Source: CAIVAT01 sp964355945
GTDB taxonomy: Bacteria; Bacteroidota; Bacteroidia; Bacteroidales; FEN-979
Length of the DNA: 64,000 nucleotides
Direction: 5' to 3'
Assembly (NCBI GenBank): GCA_964355945.1
Contig: CAYHGE010000007.1
Span: forward strand, 1-64,000
Below the pieces are notes generated by a model that saw nothing but the letters and a program-made list of their open reading frames with translations, had not been told where the DNA came from and made no database searches. Every line of letters starts with the position of its first letter. Position 1 is the first letter of the stretch. A program made the position numbers and the translations under genes. Of this stretch, positions 1 through 10,700 are shown piece by piece.

Positions 1-128
1 GTCAGGCCGCCTTTTGCCGGGTCAAGAACCTGCTTGATCGATATCGGGAACTGGGCATTGCAGACATTCATTCCGGCCAGCATCAGCAATGCTGCCATGA
101 TGATAGGTTTAATTTTTATCAGTTGCAT
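1..128 (-). CDS. Secreted protein, N-terminal fragment
   Basis: Only the first 42 codons are inside the window; the gene runs off the left edge. The reverse strand starts at an ATG at 128 and reads MQLIKIKPIIMAALLML..., a basic N-terminus followed by a hydrophobic core and a likely signal-peptidase site near NVCNAQ/FP. It is therefore exported, probably to the periplasm or outer surface. Nothing in the remaining residues (ISIKQVLDPAKGG) identifies a family, so no function is assigned. It is divergent from the polysaccharide-lyase-like gene at 368, with an inverted-repeat element between them. Confidence 0.6.
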   Translation of the reverse strand, partial: MQLIKIKPIIMAALLMLAGMNVCNAQFPISIKQVLDPAKGGL

Positions 129-243
129 TTCGAATTGTTTATTGATGATCAGAGATTAAACGTATTTATTTCGCGTTTGTTTTATTTTGCATGGCAGTTT
201 ACTGATTCGTTTTGAAAATGATTACCTTTAGGAGTGTTTTTCA

Positions 244-344
244 CCACAATAGGCACAATAATAAACAATAGGAAGGCACATTAGGTTTATCGACAGAGAT
301 TTTCTATTGTGTTTTTCCTATGTGTCCTATTGTGTCTATTGTGG
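244..344. repeat. Imperfect 41-bp inverted repeat
   Basis: Arms at about 244-284 and 304-344 are imperfect reverse complements built on CCACAATAG, CACAATA and AATAGGA blocks around a 19-bp centre. The element fills most of the 239-bp space between two divergent genes and can form a long hairpin. It looks like a dispersed palindromic (REP/MITE-like) sequence. It could also affect expression of the gene starting at 368, since the right arm ends only 23 bp before that ATG. Confidence 0.6.
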
Positions 345-367
345 TAAATTTTAATCGGGTTTGATCC

Positions 368-3025
368 ATGAGAAAGTTCCTTTTTTTTATAATATTGACT
401 GTTTTAATTCCGTGCCGGTTTTTTGCCCAGGGGAGCTGGAATCCTCCGGGACTTGATCCCACGTTTCCACGGACATTGCTCGACAGCCTCGCTGTTCCTG
501 CTGTCAGGGCCACCTTGTCCGATCCTGAGTACCTCGGGTTGTACGGGAGTATCTGGTCGAATGCCAATTCAGCCATCCCGGCAGGTAATTCCACCAATGA
601 AGACCGGGCGGCTCGTTCCATGATTGCAAGGGATGCCGCATTTGTTTACCTGATGGATCGTAAAGTGTCCGCCAACACCATCCTTCCATTGTCAGCGGCC
701 GGCAGGGACTCCCTGCTAACCCGCGTGCTGACCTTGCTTGAACAAATAAATACCGTTGTGGATGTGGGGACAGGCTGGACTTTTTATAATCCGTGGCAGC
801 ACCGCTCGAAGGAGCTCATTTCCTATCTCATTGCGTATGATTTGCTCAAGGGTGCCGAAATTACCCCTGCACAACTTGAGACATCAAAGGCAAAACTGCT
901 TGAATACAGCGCAAACCTGTATCAGAAGTCCATGGCTTCTTATGTGGTTTATCTCTTCATCACCATGAAGTTTTTTACTTTTCAGTATAACAATCACAGC
1001 ATCATGACTGCTTCCGCCCTGGGGCTGGCGGCGGTGTTATTTAACGATTATTCCAGTGCCAACATCAATTATCAGCCTCAAAACTGGATCAATGCAGGAC
1101 TCTATAACCTCGATAATACACTTTGGATGGAAAGCGGAACCTATCCGCGTGTTTCTGAACCAGATACGCTGGCAGGCTATGCCGAAGGGCCGAACTACTT
1201 TAAGTATGCGTTCGAAAATGCATTCCCTTTTATCCGTTCCATGGGAAATTTTCTGCCTGATGGAAATTATACAGCGACCTTCAACAATACCACACGAAGC
1301 ATCCGGAACCCCTGGTTTGATCCGCGTTTCGACCGGCTGTACGACTGGATGAACAAGATCCGGATGCCGGATGGAAGTTGTCCGGCAATCCACGATTGTT
1401 ACATGGGTTTCGGTACGGCTATCATGGCTTTATCAGGGAAACCCCAATTCAACCTGGTCAATCCGGGGTTCTCCCCCGATGAGACCACCATGCGGACCCA
1501 ATACCTGGCGACCAATGTACAGCACGGTACAATCACCGACAGCCTTTTCCAGGCGCTTCCGGCTGCCGGAAGTTTGATATTCCGGTCATCCTGGGCATCT
1601 TCGGCAATTTATATGCATTTTATCGGGAAGCATGGGGTTGCCCTGAGCGGGGCCAAATCCCATCACCAGGCTGATGCCTCCAGCTTCTCAATTGCAGCTT
1701 ATGGAGAACTTCTTGCTGTGGATCCGGGGTATCCGGGCGCATCTCTGGCTGACCTTGAAAATAAAGCTATCGATCACAGTCTCATTCTTGTAAATGGAGC
1801 CGGGCCGTTGCCTCCAACCGGGGAATTTGTAAGTGCTTCAACAAATGCCGCATACATCGAACACAGTTTTGACACACCCCTTCTCGATTACGGTGAGGTC
1901 AGAGTAACTTACCAGGGAGCAGATATCATCCGTAAAAACCTGTTTGTCAGGAATAAATATTTCTTGTTGTCGGATTTTGTTACTGCTGCCAGCGCCAAAA
2001 ATTACACATTTCAGTTGCATGGCAACGGACTATTTGGTAATACACCGGCGATGGCGACCGGAACATTTGTACCTGATTTTGGAAACCAGAGGGCAATTTA
2101 TTCAAGAAACAGTGTGTCGTTGCTGGCCAGGATTGTTGCAGCAGGAAATGCGTCAGGATATACGTATGAATCTGACAGTATGGTAATTAACGGAGGCTTC
2201 AGGAAGTATTCGAAGATGCTTGTTCAGAAAAACAACGTAGCGGCTGCCTTGTTCCTTTCCACCCTCTATCCATATAATGCCACTCCACCGCAGGTTTTGA
2301 ATGCCAGCCAGGGGAGTACGGTCGCCTCCGCAAGAATTGGGTCAGATGGTTTCAACGACCTGGTCTTCTGTTCCCAAAACAGTGTTTTATTCACTGTCTC
2401 GGCGGATTCATCAGGAATGAATAAGGCGGTAAAAGGCAATGGAAAGATCAATTTTATGTCGGAGGCTTTGGATGGCCAGTTTTCCTGCTCATTCCTTCAA
2501 AATGGCGACAGTATCGTTTCAGCTGGGCAGGTTGTTATTCAGACCAATAAAAAGATGGATGTTGCCTGGATGCAGATAGATTCTGTCCTCTCGGGTGGTT
2601 ATGTGTCCGATTTTGGTGTTGTAAAGGTTTTTTCCGGTCGGCCATTGCAATTACTCAGGGGTCCGGTAACCTCACTGACGTATGACTCAATACACCATCT
2701 TGCAGCTATTACTTTCAGCGGCAAAGGAAACTTTACAGTCGGGCCGGTTGACCTGACCTGGGTCTGGACGGGTGAGCAGGATACAGACTGGCATAACCAG
2801 GCAAACTGGCAACTGTTAAACCATCCGTTTATCAAAGGGATACCGGTTGCAACCAACAACGTAATGATCCCATCAGGAGTAAGCCACATCCCGCATGTCT
2901 CTTCGGTTAGTACAGCCGTTTGTCACGATCTGACAATCCTTCCCGATGCTTCTTTGTCGATTGATTCACTGAAATTTCTGACAGTTGAAGGAACTTTAAC
3001 CATTGGTGCCAGTCAGCAATACTGA
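368..3025 (+). CDS. Secreted heparinase II/III-like polysaccharide lyase
   Basis: 885 residues beginning with a signal peptide (MRKFLFFIILTVLIPCRFFAQG). The N-terminal half is helical, as in the alpha/alpha-toroid of alginate/heparin lyases, with an NNH motif near residue 208 and a YAEGPNYFKY segment, the positions where such enzymes carry Asn/His and Tyr catalytic residues. Around residues 410-490 lies the heparinase II/III-like beta-sheet domain (SHHQADASSF...LLAVDPG), whose His and Asp usually hold a structural metal. It probably cleaves an acidic polysaccharide by beta-elimination in the periplasm or outside the cell; the substrate cannot be read from sequence. The last 100 residues hold a WTGEQDTDWHNQANW segment typical of Bacteroidota surface proteins, yet no T9SS sorting domain follows. 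It converges with the minus-strand gene at 3029, only 3 bp away. Confidence 0.75.
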   Translation: MRKFLFFIILTVLIPCRFFAQGSWNPPGLDPTFPRTLLDSLAVPAVRATLSDPEYLGLYGSIWSNANSAIPAGNSTNEDRAARSMIARDAAFVYLMDRKVSANTILPLSAAGRDSLLTRVLTLLEQINTVVDVGTGWTFYNPWQHRSKELISYLIAYDLLKGAEITPAQLETSKAKLLEYSANLYQKSMASYVVYLFITMKFFTFQYNNHSIMTASALGLAAVLFNDYSSANINYQPQNWINAGLYNLDNTLWMESGTYPRVSEPDTLAGYAEGPNYFKYAFENAFPFIRSMGNFLPDGNYTATFNNTTRSIRNPWFDPRFDRLYDWMNKIRMPDGSCPAIHDCYMGFGTAIMALSGKPQFNLVNPGFSPDETTMRTQYLATNVQHGTITDSLFQALPAAGSLIFRSSWASSAIYMHFIGKHGVALSGAKSHHQADASSFSIAAYGELLAVDPGYPGASLADLENKAIDHSLILVNGAGPLPPTGEFVSASTNAAYIEHSFDTPLLDYGEVRVTYQGADIIRKNLFVRNKYFLLSDFVTAASAKNYTFQLHGNGLFGNTPAMATGTFVPDFGNQRAIYSRNSVSLLARIVAAGNASGYTYESDSMVINGGFRKYSKMLVQKNNVAAALFLSTLYPYNATPPQVLNASQGSTVASARIGSDGFNDLVFCSQNSVLFTVSADSSGMNKAVKGNGKINFMSEALDGQFSCSFLQNGDSIVSAGQVVIQTNKKMDVAWMQIDSVLSGGYVSDFGVVKVFSGRPLQLLRGPVTSLTYDSIHHLAAITFSGKGNFTVGPVDLTWVWTGEQDTDWHNQANWQLLNHPFIKGIPVATNNVMIPSGVSHIPHVSSVSTAVCHDLTILPDASLSIDSLKFLTVEGTLTIGASQQY

Positions 3026-3028
3026 TGG

Positions 3029-3466
3029 TTATAATGATATGGTGTAGTTATAGACAACAGGTTCAGGGTTATTCTGATCCTTTTCACTGTTTTTATTAAC
3101 TTCATTTTTCGGAGCGGATGTGTAATTTATCTGTACTCCTCCGGGGGGCAGTTTGAAGTTAATGGTCGTTTTTGTGGTCATTTTAACCCGCACACCCCTG
3201 TTTTTAACTGTTTCAAAACGCAGTAAACCCACAACGCGTAAGGCCTCTTCATCGCAGCCATGACCGATCCCTTTCAGCACATGTGCATGTCTGACAGTTC
3301 CATTGTCGTGAACATCATATTCAACAATCACCGATCCTTCAACCCTGGCTTCAAGCGCAGCTTCGGGGTATCGCAGGCTGGATGCAATAAACTCCCTGAA
3401 AGCGGAACTTCCGCCGCTGTACTTTGGCAGTTTCAGAAACGTCTTTTTATTGTGATGATCGGGCAT
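3029..3466 (-). CDS. Soluble TonB C-terminal-domain protein
   Basis: 145 residues. The central 90 residues match the TonB C-terminal fold: YPEAALEARVEGSVIVEYDVHDNGTV, then HAHVLKG, then DEEALRVVG. In TonB this domain contacts the TonB box of outer-membrane receptors. This protein has no signal peptide and no membrane anchor, and begins directly MPDHHNKKTFLKLP, so it cannot act as a classical energy transducer unless paired with an anchored partner. The C-terminal tail (after residue 110) is Asn/Glu/Lys-rich. It is divergent from the FG-GAP sensor kinase at 3612 across a 145-bp spacer. Function is uncertain; the domain assignment is good. Confidence 0.7.
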   Translation of the reverse strand: MPDHHNKKTFLKLPKYSGGSSAFREFIASSLRYPEAALEARVEGSVIVEYDVHDNGTVRHAHVLKGIGHGCDEEALRVVGLLRFETVKNRGVRVKMTTKTTINFKLPPGGVQINYTSAPKNEVNKNSEKDQNNPEPVVYNYTISL

Positions 3467-3611
3467 TGATTCTGGTTTGGTTCGTAAATAAGGCGATTAT
3501 ATTGTAAAAGTACACAATATTGATTTTGATTCATCGAAGAAACATCATATAAACATCATTCCCGGCGGGAGTGTTCAATTATTTTTACCTTTACACAGCA
3601 ACTTTCCAGGA

Positions 3612-6600
3612 ATGGAGCAATGTAAAATGGCTGCCCGGTTTAATGTTTCAGGAATTGTGGTCATCATCGGCAGATGGCTGCTGTTAACGATTTTTATATG
3701 CTTATGGAGCAATAAGCAGGTAGATTCACAATCGTTTACCAGGGTTAATTCAGGAACCAAATCAGATATCCAGAAAATCAAGGTAACGAAAGACGGGAGC
3801 GCTTTTTTTCTTACAGATAAAATATACACCCTTGAAGGTGATGCCTGGAAAATGGTTGATTTTCCTGTTGCAGGTAAAATTGCTGCGTTTGATGCGATCT
3901 CCAGGGATGATATCTGGTTCAGCACTACACTGGAGATAAGTACTTCATTATTATACCATTACCATAACGGAATTACCGAGAACATCCATTCCCCGTTTGC
4001 AAACAGCATTAGTGCAGTGAGTTTTGAATCAAAAAACCTGGGGTTTTTTGCCAGCTATTCTGATGTTGTGGTTTACAACAATGGTGGTTTCGGGAAAGTA
4101 AATCCGGTTACCACGCGTGGTTTTATTTTCAAGTCGCATGGGATGAGTGCCGATAAATTTTGGGTTTTAAGCCAGTTTAACGAATTTTTTATTTTTGAAA
4201 AGGGCCGCTATACCCGGATGTTTCCCGATAAAACCGTGATTGATTTTCAGTTTATCAATTCACGGCATGGATTTGTGTTATGTGATGATGCGATTCTTGA
4301 GGTCGATGGAATGAATGTAATCCATCAATACCACAATAAATTGTTTAAGAAAGCCAGAAAACTCTATATCCGTGAAAATGAAATATGGGTGATCGGAGAT
4401 GCGGGACTAATCCTTGTTCAGCAAGATGGTGTATTGCATCAGGTAAACTATGAGGGAAAGGAGAATTTGATTGACCTGGCCTTCGGAGGGAACAAGGATA
4501 TCTGGATCATTGGGGGAAATGGCTTGCTGTTGTACAGTGGCCTAAGGACATTTCCGGCATACAATGAACGTTATCCGGGTTTTGCCGCAAAGAAGTTAAT
4601 TCCGTTCGGTATAGAACTGGATAACGAATATGGTGTAGCGCTGGCCGATTTCAACGGGGATGGTAAAACTGACATCTACACTGTCTGCATTTCTGATCCT
4701 GACAAATTATATATCAACCAGATCAATCCAAAGGAGGAACTCCAAAGTCTGGCTTTGTTTGTCGATGAGGCGACCAAGCGTGGTGCTTTGCGGTTGCCAG
4801 GGGGCAAAGTCTCTGTCAGCCCTTCAGAATTAAAACTGGGTGTTGCAGTTGCTGATATTGACAATGATGGTGATGAAGATATTTATCTGACCTCCCTGAA
4901 TGGGAAAAATAAGTTGCTTCTGAACAACGGAAAAGGATATTTCAGGAGTGTTTCAGACCAGAAACATCGCGCCTGTGAGGATATTCACCGTTCCAATGCA
5001 GCAGCCTTTGCTGATGTTGATCTTGACGGAGATCCCGATCTTTTTGTGACCAGCGAAAACAGTACAAACAGATTGTATCTCAACAACGGGAACGGTTATT
5101 TTACAGAAGTTACCATGAGTGCAGGGCTTGCTTCCATCGGCGGAGGAATGTGTGCTTCCTTCAGTGATGTAAATGAAGACGGGTATCCCGACCTATGTGT
5201 CACCTTCTGGTATCCTTCAAACAAAATATATCTCAACGAAACAAAAAATGGAATTGTTAAATTCCGCGATGTCACGGCATTAACTGATCTGGCTAAATCG
5301 GAACCGGCAAAAAGCAACGGGGTGGTGTTTGCTGATGTCAACAATGATGGTCATTCTGATCTTTTTATCGCAAACCGGCATGCATCAAACAAACTCTATC
5401 TCAATGATGGCAAAGGTAATTTCAGGGATGTGACAGATGTTTTTTTTGAAAACAAAATATTCATGACCAATGGCGCTGTATTTGCCGATTTCGATCTTGA
5501 TGGCTGCCAGGATCTTTACATTACCAACGTAGGTGAAAATGTGATGTACAGGAATATCAATGGTACCCGTTTCGAAGATGTTACCGGGAAATTCGGGACT
5601 GAACTCAGTGGTTACTGCACCGGATGCGCGGCAGGTGATATTGACAATGACGGGGATGTTGATTTTTACGCTGCGAATTACATCAATGGCAGCAGCATGT
5701 TGTTTCTGAATAAAATGGAGAAGAAAAATGCAGTTACATTTAAGATTTCCGGAACTCACTCCAACAGGAATGCAATTGGTGCAAAGATTTTTCTGTACCG
5801 GACTAATACTGGTCGTTCAAAGGATACCCTTGCCGGCTTTCGTGAAATCAGCGGAGGAGGAGGGTATGGCTCTGTTTCAGCCAAAGAGGCGATTTTTGCG
5901 CTCACACCCGGATTGGCCTATTATGCACTTGTTCAATTCCCGGCCTCGGGGGAAACAATAAGAGTAACCAAAATATTGGCCGGAAGTATGATCAGTGTAA
6001 ACGAAGAGACAGGATTTGCCGCTTTGCTCACGTTGTCGGAAAAGGCTGTGATCCGGTTCTTTACTGATCCTGAGATGCAGCTTGAATTTGTCAAGTATGT
6101 AGCGGTTTTACTGATCCTGATCATTTACCTGGTCATTCAGCATAAAGCCACGGCGCGGATTGCGGTAATGAGATGGATGATGTGCATTGCCCTGTTATTG
6201 CTTTTTGGGGTGGTTAACCAGGTTTTTCTGTTCAGTTCTGATCCTGTTTTATTTTTCATATCACCGGTCATTGCGATTGTAGGACTGGTGATCCTGCACC
6301 TTATTACTGAAAGGATCATGTTAAAACGCCAGTCTCTGCGGGAGAAGATGGAACTGCGGGAGAAGATTTCACGCGACCTGCACGACGATCTTGCTTCCAC
6401 GCTTGGAAGTATCTCTATCTATTCCAGCACCCTTAAAGAGATGGATAGTTCCAGCCAGGTAAATTTCCGGAAACTGAGCGCTAAAATTTCAGAGCTGACC
6501 CAGACAGCCTTGCAATCAATTACTGACATTATCTGGATGACCTCTCCCCGGAATGATACCCTCCGAAGCCTTTTGTCAAAGGTGAGTGCACTCATGTTTG

Positions 6601-6962
6601 ATGTATTAACAGACAATGGGATCAGATTTGATGAAAAGGTTGAACTTCCCGAACAGCAGGTTATTTTGGATGAGAAATTGAGACACAATACTTTTCTTAT
6701 TCTGAAGGAGGCACTGAATAATGTTATACGCCACGCAAACGCCCGGCATGTAACCCTGCGGGCAAAATATATAGATAAAACCTGTGTCATTCAGTTTGGC
6801 GACGACGGTGGAGGCTTCAACATTCATGAGCTTCCTCAGGTGGGCTCTCATGGGAATGGTCTGATAAACATGAGAAGGCGAGCCTCAGAATCCGGAATTG
6901 AATTACTGATTCAATCAGCAGCCGGAAAGGGGAGCAATATCGAAATTTCTTTCAAAATATGA
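3612..6962 (+). CDS. FG-GAP propeller sensor histidine kinase
   Basis: 1116 residues. After an N-terminal signal anchor (about residues 15-40), residues 40-310 form a YCF48/propeller-like sensor. Residues 335-700 carry at least seven calcium-binding FG-GAP/VCBS motifs (DFNGDGKTDIY, DIDNDGDEDIY, DVDLDGDPDLF, DVNEDGYPDL, DVNNDGHSDLF, DFDLDGCQDLY, DIDNDGDVDFY), followed by an ASPIC/UnbV-like domain (RNAIGAKIFLY). Three transmembrane helices (about 820-910) lead to a NarL-type kinase: HisKA_3 motif SRDLHDDLASTLGSI and an ATPase with EALNNVIRHA, DDGGGF and HGNGLINMRRRA. The large external propeller suggests it senses a calcium-dependent or carbohydrate ligand. The LuxR-type regulator 59 bp downstream is its obvious partner, and the pair probably governs the giant secreted proteins that follow. 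An alternative ATG lies at 3627. Confidence 0.85.
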   Translation: MEQCKMAARFNVSGIVVIIGRWLLLTIFICLWSNKQVDSQSFTRVNSGTKSDIQKIKVTKDGSAFFLTDKIYTLEGDAWKMVDFPVAGKIAAFDAISRDDIWFSTTLEISTSLLYHYHNGITENIHSPFANSISAVSFESKNLGFFASYSDVVVYNNGGFGKVNPVTTRGFIFKSHGMSADKFWVLSQFNEFFIFEKGRYTRMFPDKTVIDFQFINSRHGFVLCDDAILEVDGMNVIHQYHNKLFKKARKLYIRENEIWVIGDAGLILVQQDGVLHQVNYEGKENLIDLAFGGNKDIWIIGGNGLLLYSGLRTFPAYNERYPGFAAKKLIPFGIELDNEYGVALADFNGDGKTDIYTVCISDPDKLYINQINPKEELQSLALFVDEATKRGALRLPGGKVSVSPSELKLGVAVADIDNDGDEDIYLTSLNGKNKLLLNNGKGYFRSVSDQKHRACEDIHRSNAAAFADVDLDGDPDLFVTSENSTNRLYLNNGNGYFTEVTMSAGLASIGGGMCASFSDVNEDGYPDLCVTFWYPSNKIYLNETKNGIVKFRDVTALTDLAKSEPAKSNGVVFADVNNDGHSDLFIANRHASNKLYLNDGKGNFRDVTDVFFENKIFMTNGAVFADFDLDGCQDLYITNVGENVMYRNINGTRFEDVTGKFGTELSGYCTGCAAGDIDNDGDVDFYAANYINGSSMLFLNKMEKKNAVTFKISGTHSNRNAIGAKIFLYRTNTGRSKDTLAGFREISGGGGYGSVSAKEAIFALTPGLAYYALVQFPASGETIRVTKILAGSMISVNEETGFAALLTLSEKAVIRFFTDPEMQLEFVKYVAVLLILIIYLVIQHKATARIAVMRWMMCIALLLLFGVVNQVFLFSSDPVLFFISPVIAIVGLVILHLITERIMLKRQSLREKMELREKISRDLHDDLASTLGSISIYSSTLKEMDSSSQVNFRKLSAKISELTQTALQSITDIIWMTSPRNDTLRSLLSKVSALMFDVLTDNGIRFDEKVELPEQQVILDEKLRHNTFLILKEALNNVIRHANARHVTLRAKYIDKTCVIQFGDDGGGFNIHELPQVGSHGNGLINMRRRASESGIELLIQSAAGKGSNIEISFKI

Positions 6963-7021
6963 CCTGAATGGGCTATAGATTCTTCCTCTGATAATGCCTA
7001 ATTTGCCGACAAATTCTAGCG

Positions 7022-7654
7022 ATGGAAATTACGGTCGGAATAGTGGAGGATCATTCGGAGTTCAGGCTGAGTCTGGTATTCCTTATATCATCAGTTGCCC
7101 GTTATAAGGTAGTATGGGCAATGGGATCTGTTGAAGAGGCAATCTCCAGTCCTGTTCAGGCAGACATCATTCTGCTTGACATCAGCCTTCCTAACCTTTC
7201 CGGAATCGAGGCCATTCCTTTATTCAAAGCCAAACACCCCGGGCAAAAGATCATCATGCTTACCATTCAGGACGATGAAGAGAGCATCATAAACGCCATC
7301 AGGGCAGGGGCGGACGGATATATCCTAAAAAAAACCAGTCCGCAAAAAATTCTCGAAGCCATCCAGCAGGTATATGAAGGGGGAGCTGCCCTCACGCCGA
7401 TGGTGGCAAAGCAGGTTCTTTCCATGTTTATGCCTCAAAAGGCAGTCATTGAACTCGTAAATCCACTGACAACCAGGGAGAAAGAAATATTGACCCTGAT
7501 CACCCAGGGCATGAGCACCGTGGTGATTGCAGAAACACTGTTCATCAGTTCACAAACTGTCAGAAATCATATTAAGAATATTTACGAAAAACTCCAGGTA
7601 CACTCAAAAGCGCAGGCTGTTGCCAAAGCGCTCAAGGAAAATATTGTCGGATAG
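7022..7654 (+). CDS. NarL/LuxR-family response regulator
   Basis: 210 residues. The N-terminal receiver shows the acidic pair (VEDH), the phospho-acceptor in IILLDISLPNLSG near residue 55, the Thr in MLTIQDD and the Lys in ILKKTSP. The C-terminal helix-turn-helix (LTTREKEILTLITQGMS...SSQTVRNHIKNIYEKL) is a typical LuxR/GerE DNA-binding domain. Length is normal for the family. It follows the FG-GAP kinase in the same orientation, so it is most likely phosphorylated by that kinase. The two T9SS cargo genes directly downstream are the simplest candidate targets (inference). Confidence 0.9.
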   Translation: MEITVGIVEDHSEFRLSLVFLISSVARYKVVWAMGSVEEAISSPVQADIILLDISLPNLSGIEAIPLFKAKHPGQKIIMLTIQDDEESIINAIRAGADGYILKKTSPQKILEAIQQVYEGGAALTPMVAKQVLSMFMPQKAVIELVNPLTTREKEILTLITQGMSTVVIAETLFISSQTVRNHIKNIYEKLQVHSKAQAVAKALKENIVG

Positions 7655-7744
7655 AAAATCACGACAGCCAATTACCGAAATTATAAAATAAATCATTTAT
7701 TATAAAAACAGTTAACCTGCCAACTAATTTAAAAACAAATTGTT

Positions 7745-10700
7745 ATGAAAAACTATCTACATTTTCGGATCAACAGACTTTATTTTAAAGTTTTGTTTCT
7801 GGGAGTTATTTCCTTCATTTTTATGGGCATTGCGACGGTAAGGGCCCAGGTGAACTTTACACAGACCCTCACGGCTGACTTCAATAAAGGGGTCGTGAAT
7901 AATGCAATTGTTGCAAGTGATAATATATCGCTGCCCTTTGGTGCAAGCGATGTAAGTACCTGGCTAACCACCACCGTACTTCCCCAGACACTTGCCGGTC
8001 ATAAAACCGTGTCGTGGAATGACAGGTATGTTTACATGGTTGGAGGTTACAACAATACAAACTATGTAAATACCGTGTATGTTGCAACAATACAGGCTGG
8101 CGGGATCACCGGTTGGACCGCACAAAACCCGTTGCCTGTTGCATTGCGCGATCCGGCTGTGGTTATCGGAACAAATACGATTTACGTCATGGGCGGCCGC
8201 GACGGATCCCAGGTTTACAATACGATTTATTATGCCACCATTAATACAGATGGAACCATCGGTGCCTGGCAGACCTCAGCAGTCACACTTCCTGCCAATT
8301 TATGGGGGCATACGGCAACCTACCTTATGGGATATATATATGTGATCGGCGGAACCAGTTCGATGACGGAAAACACTGCCCTGAACACCGTATACTATAC
8401 CAAGGTCAATGCATTAAATACATTATCTTCTTTTACAACCGGGTTAGCGTTATCAGCAGCCGTTAACAGGCACAGTACTGTTACCTATAACAATAAATTA
8501 TATGTGATCGGGGGATATAATAACATCGGGACCAGGTCCAGCTCGGTTTACTATGCAACACCAGCAATTAACGGAGCAATAGCCTCCTGGACTTTGGCTG
8601 CTGCCACATTGCCTGTAGCGCTCAGCAACCATTCAGCAGCGGTATCCAACGGGCTTATTACGGTCATGGCAGGAGCTACAGGAGCCACATTAAGTAATAC
8701 CGTGTACTATACAAACCCGGATGTGCTTACGTGGACTACTTCATCCAATGTGATGTACGATTATACCAAAGACGGATCAGCCTTTACCGGTAACGGGCAG
8801 GTTTACTACACAGGAGGTGCCAATCTCTCAGGAACACCAATCGTCAATTGCAGGTATGCCAACATGGTGTTAACTGCCAACTATTCTGCGCATGGGGTGT
8901 TCGTTTCGAACCCGTTTTATGAACTTGGTGCAGAGCGGTTAATCACCACACTGACCTTCAATAAGACGTATACCCCACCGGCGAACATCCAGGTGAATTA
9001 CAGGACAGCCGGCAGCGACGGGATCTGGGGTGACTGGACTGCTCTTGTTACGACATCGCCGATCACTGTAAACCAGAGTAAGCAATACCTGCAATATGCA
9101 GTGGCGCTTACCGGGTCAACAGTCAACAACGCCACGTTTCTCGACATGACACTTACCACGCCGGGAACCCAGCTTAACGGAAACCTAAATGCCACTACCA
9201 CCTTCACGAAAGCATTAAGTCCCTATTGGGCCACATCCGACATTTCATTTACCTCTGGAACCCATACCTTTGAGGCAGGAGCAACAATTCTTTTCCTGCC
9301 TGAAACAGGGCTGTCGGTAGGTGCAGCACATGTTGAATGCCTGGGAACGATTGTTGATTCTGTTAAGTTCCTCTATTATACCAGTGAAACAGGAAAATGG
9401 GATGGAATCTATTTTGATGATAACAGTGATGTCGGTGTAAATTCAAGTTTCAATTATGTTGTTATTGCCAATGCAGGGTTTGGCGCGCCGAATGCAAATC
9501 TCTATTGCTTATCTACAAGTGAACCGCTGCTTAACCATTGTTCGCTCAGGAATGCCGAGGGGCATGGTATCAGAATGAATAATGCTTTCCTGACAATCCA
9601 GAACAGTGTTATTAAAAGCAATTCTGAGAATGGGGTTTATCTTGAAAATTCAAACCCGTCCTTTACAGGAACGTCCCTGTCCTATAATAGTGGAGCGGGG
9701 GTTTTTCTCACATCAACCACCTCCAATCCAACATACAGCACGACAACAATTGACCACAACCAATCCGGGTTCCGGTATCCGTCGCCCAACTTTAACTTTT
9801 TTCAGCCGAACGGAACGCCTACTTTGACAGCAAATACCTACAACGGTCTCGCAATGGATGGAGGAGATGTTACCGCTTCGAATAAAAGGTGGAATACCAT
9901 TACCTACGACTATATCCTTTTAGGAACAGTAAATGTTGTTCAGTATGGTGGTAATGTACGTTTGACCATTGAGCCCGGAAATGTCATCAGGACGACCAAC
10001 TTGAATCAGATCAGAATTGGCGGAGGCTATCCATATGGCGGAGAGCTGTACGCAATTGCGCCATCCGACAGCATGATTACCTTCACATCTCACAACGGGT
10101 TGGCAGGCGGATGGTCAGGTATCTATTTCATGGACTATAGTGATTCCTACGCCGGTCAGTCCCAGCTTGATTATTGCATTATCGAAAAGGGGCTTGATTA
10201 TAACTATTTTTCCGAGTATACTGTGCAGCCCAATTTGCTGAATCACTGTAAGATCCAGAATGCCGTTCTGGATGGCGCCCGTTACAGCAATGCTTTTGGG
10301 GCCATTACCAATACCCAGTTTTTAAATAACGGGAGGTACCCGTTGTATTATATGAATCCCGAAGCTGATCCTGTTCATACAGGAAATATCTACACAGGCA
10401 ATGTGATCAACAGAATTGCCTTATCCGGGGGCACTTATTCCTTCAACAGAACAATTACCAATGATGGTATTCCATATTATGTTCTTGATAATATGTCGAT
10501 TGCCCTTTACGGGTCAACTTCAAGGCTTACAATCAATCCCGGCATTTCACTCGAATTTGCAGTTGGTAAAAAATTAATTGTTGGCGGGCCTTATCCTTAT
10601 GGTGGTGAGCTCTTTGCACAGGGAACTTTGGCCAACCCGATCCTGTTTAGTCCATACAATGGATTGGCAGGAGGTTGGGAAGGGATCCATTTTATGGATT

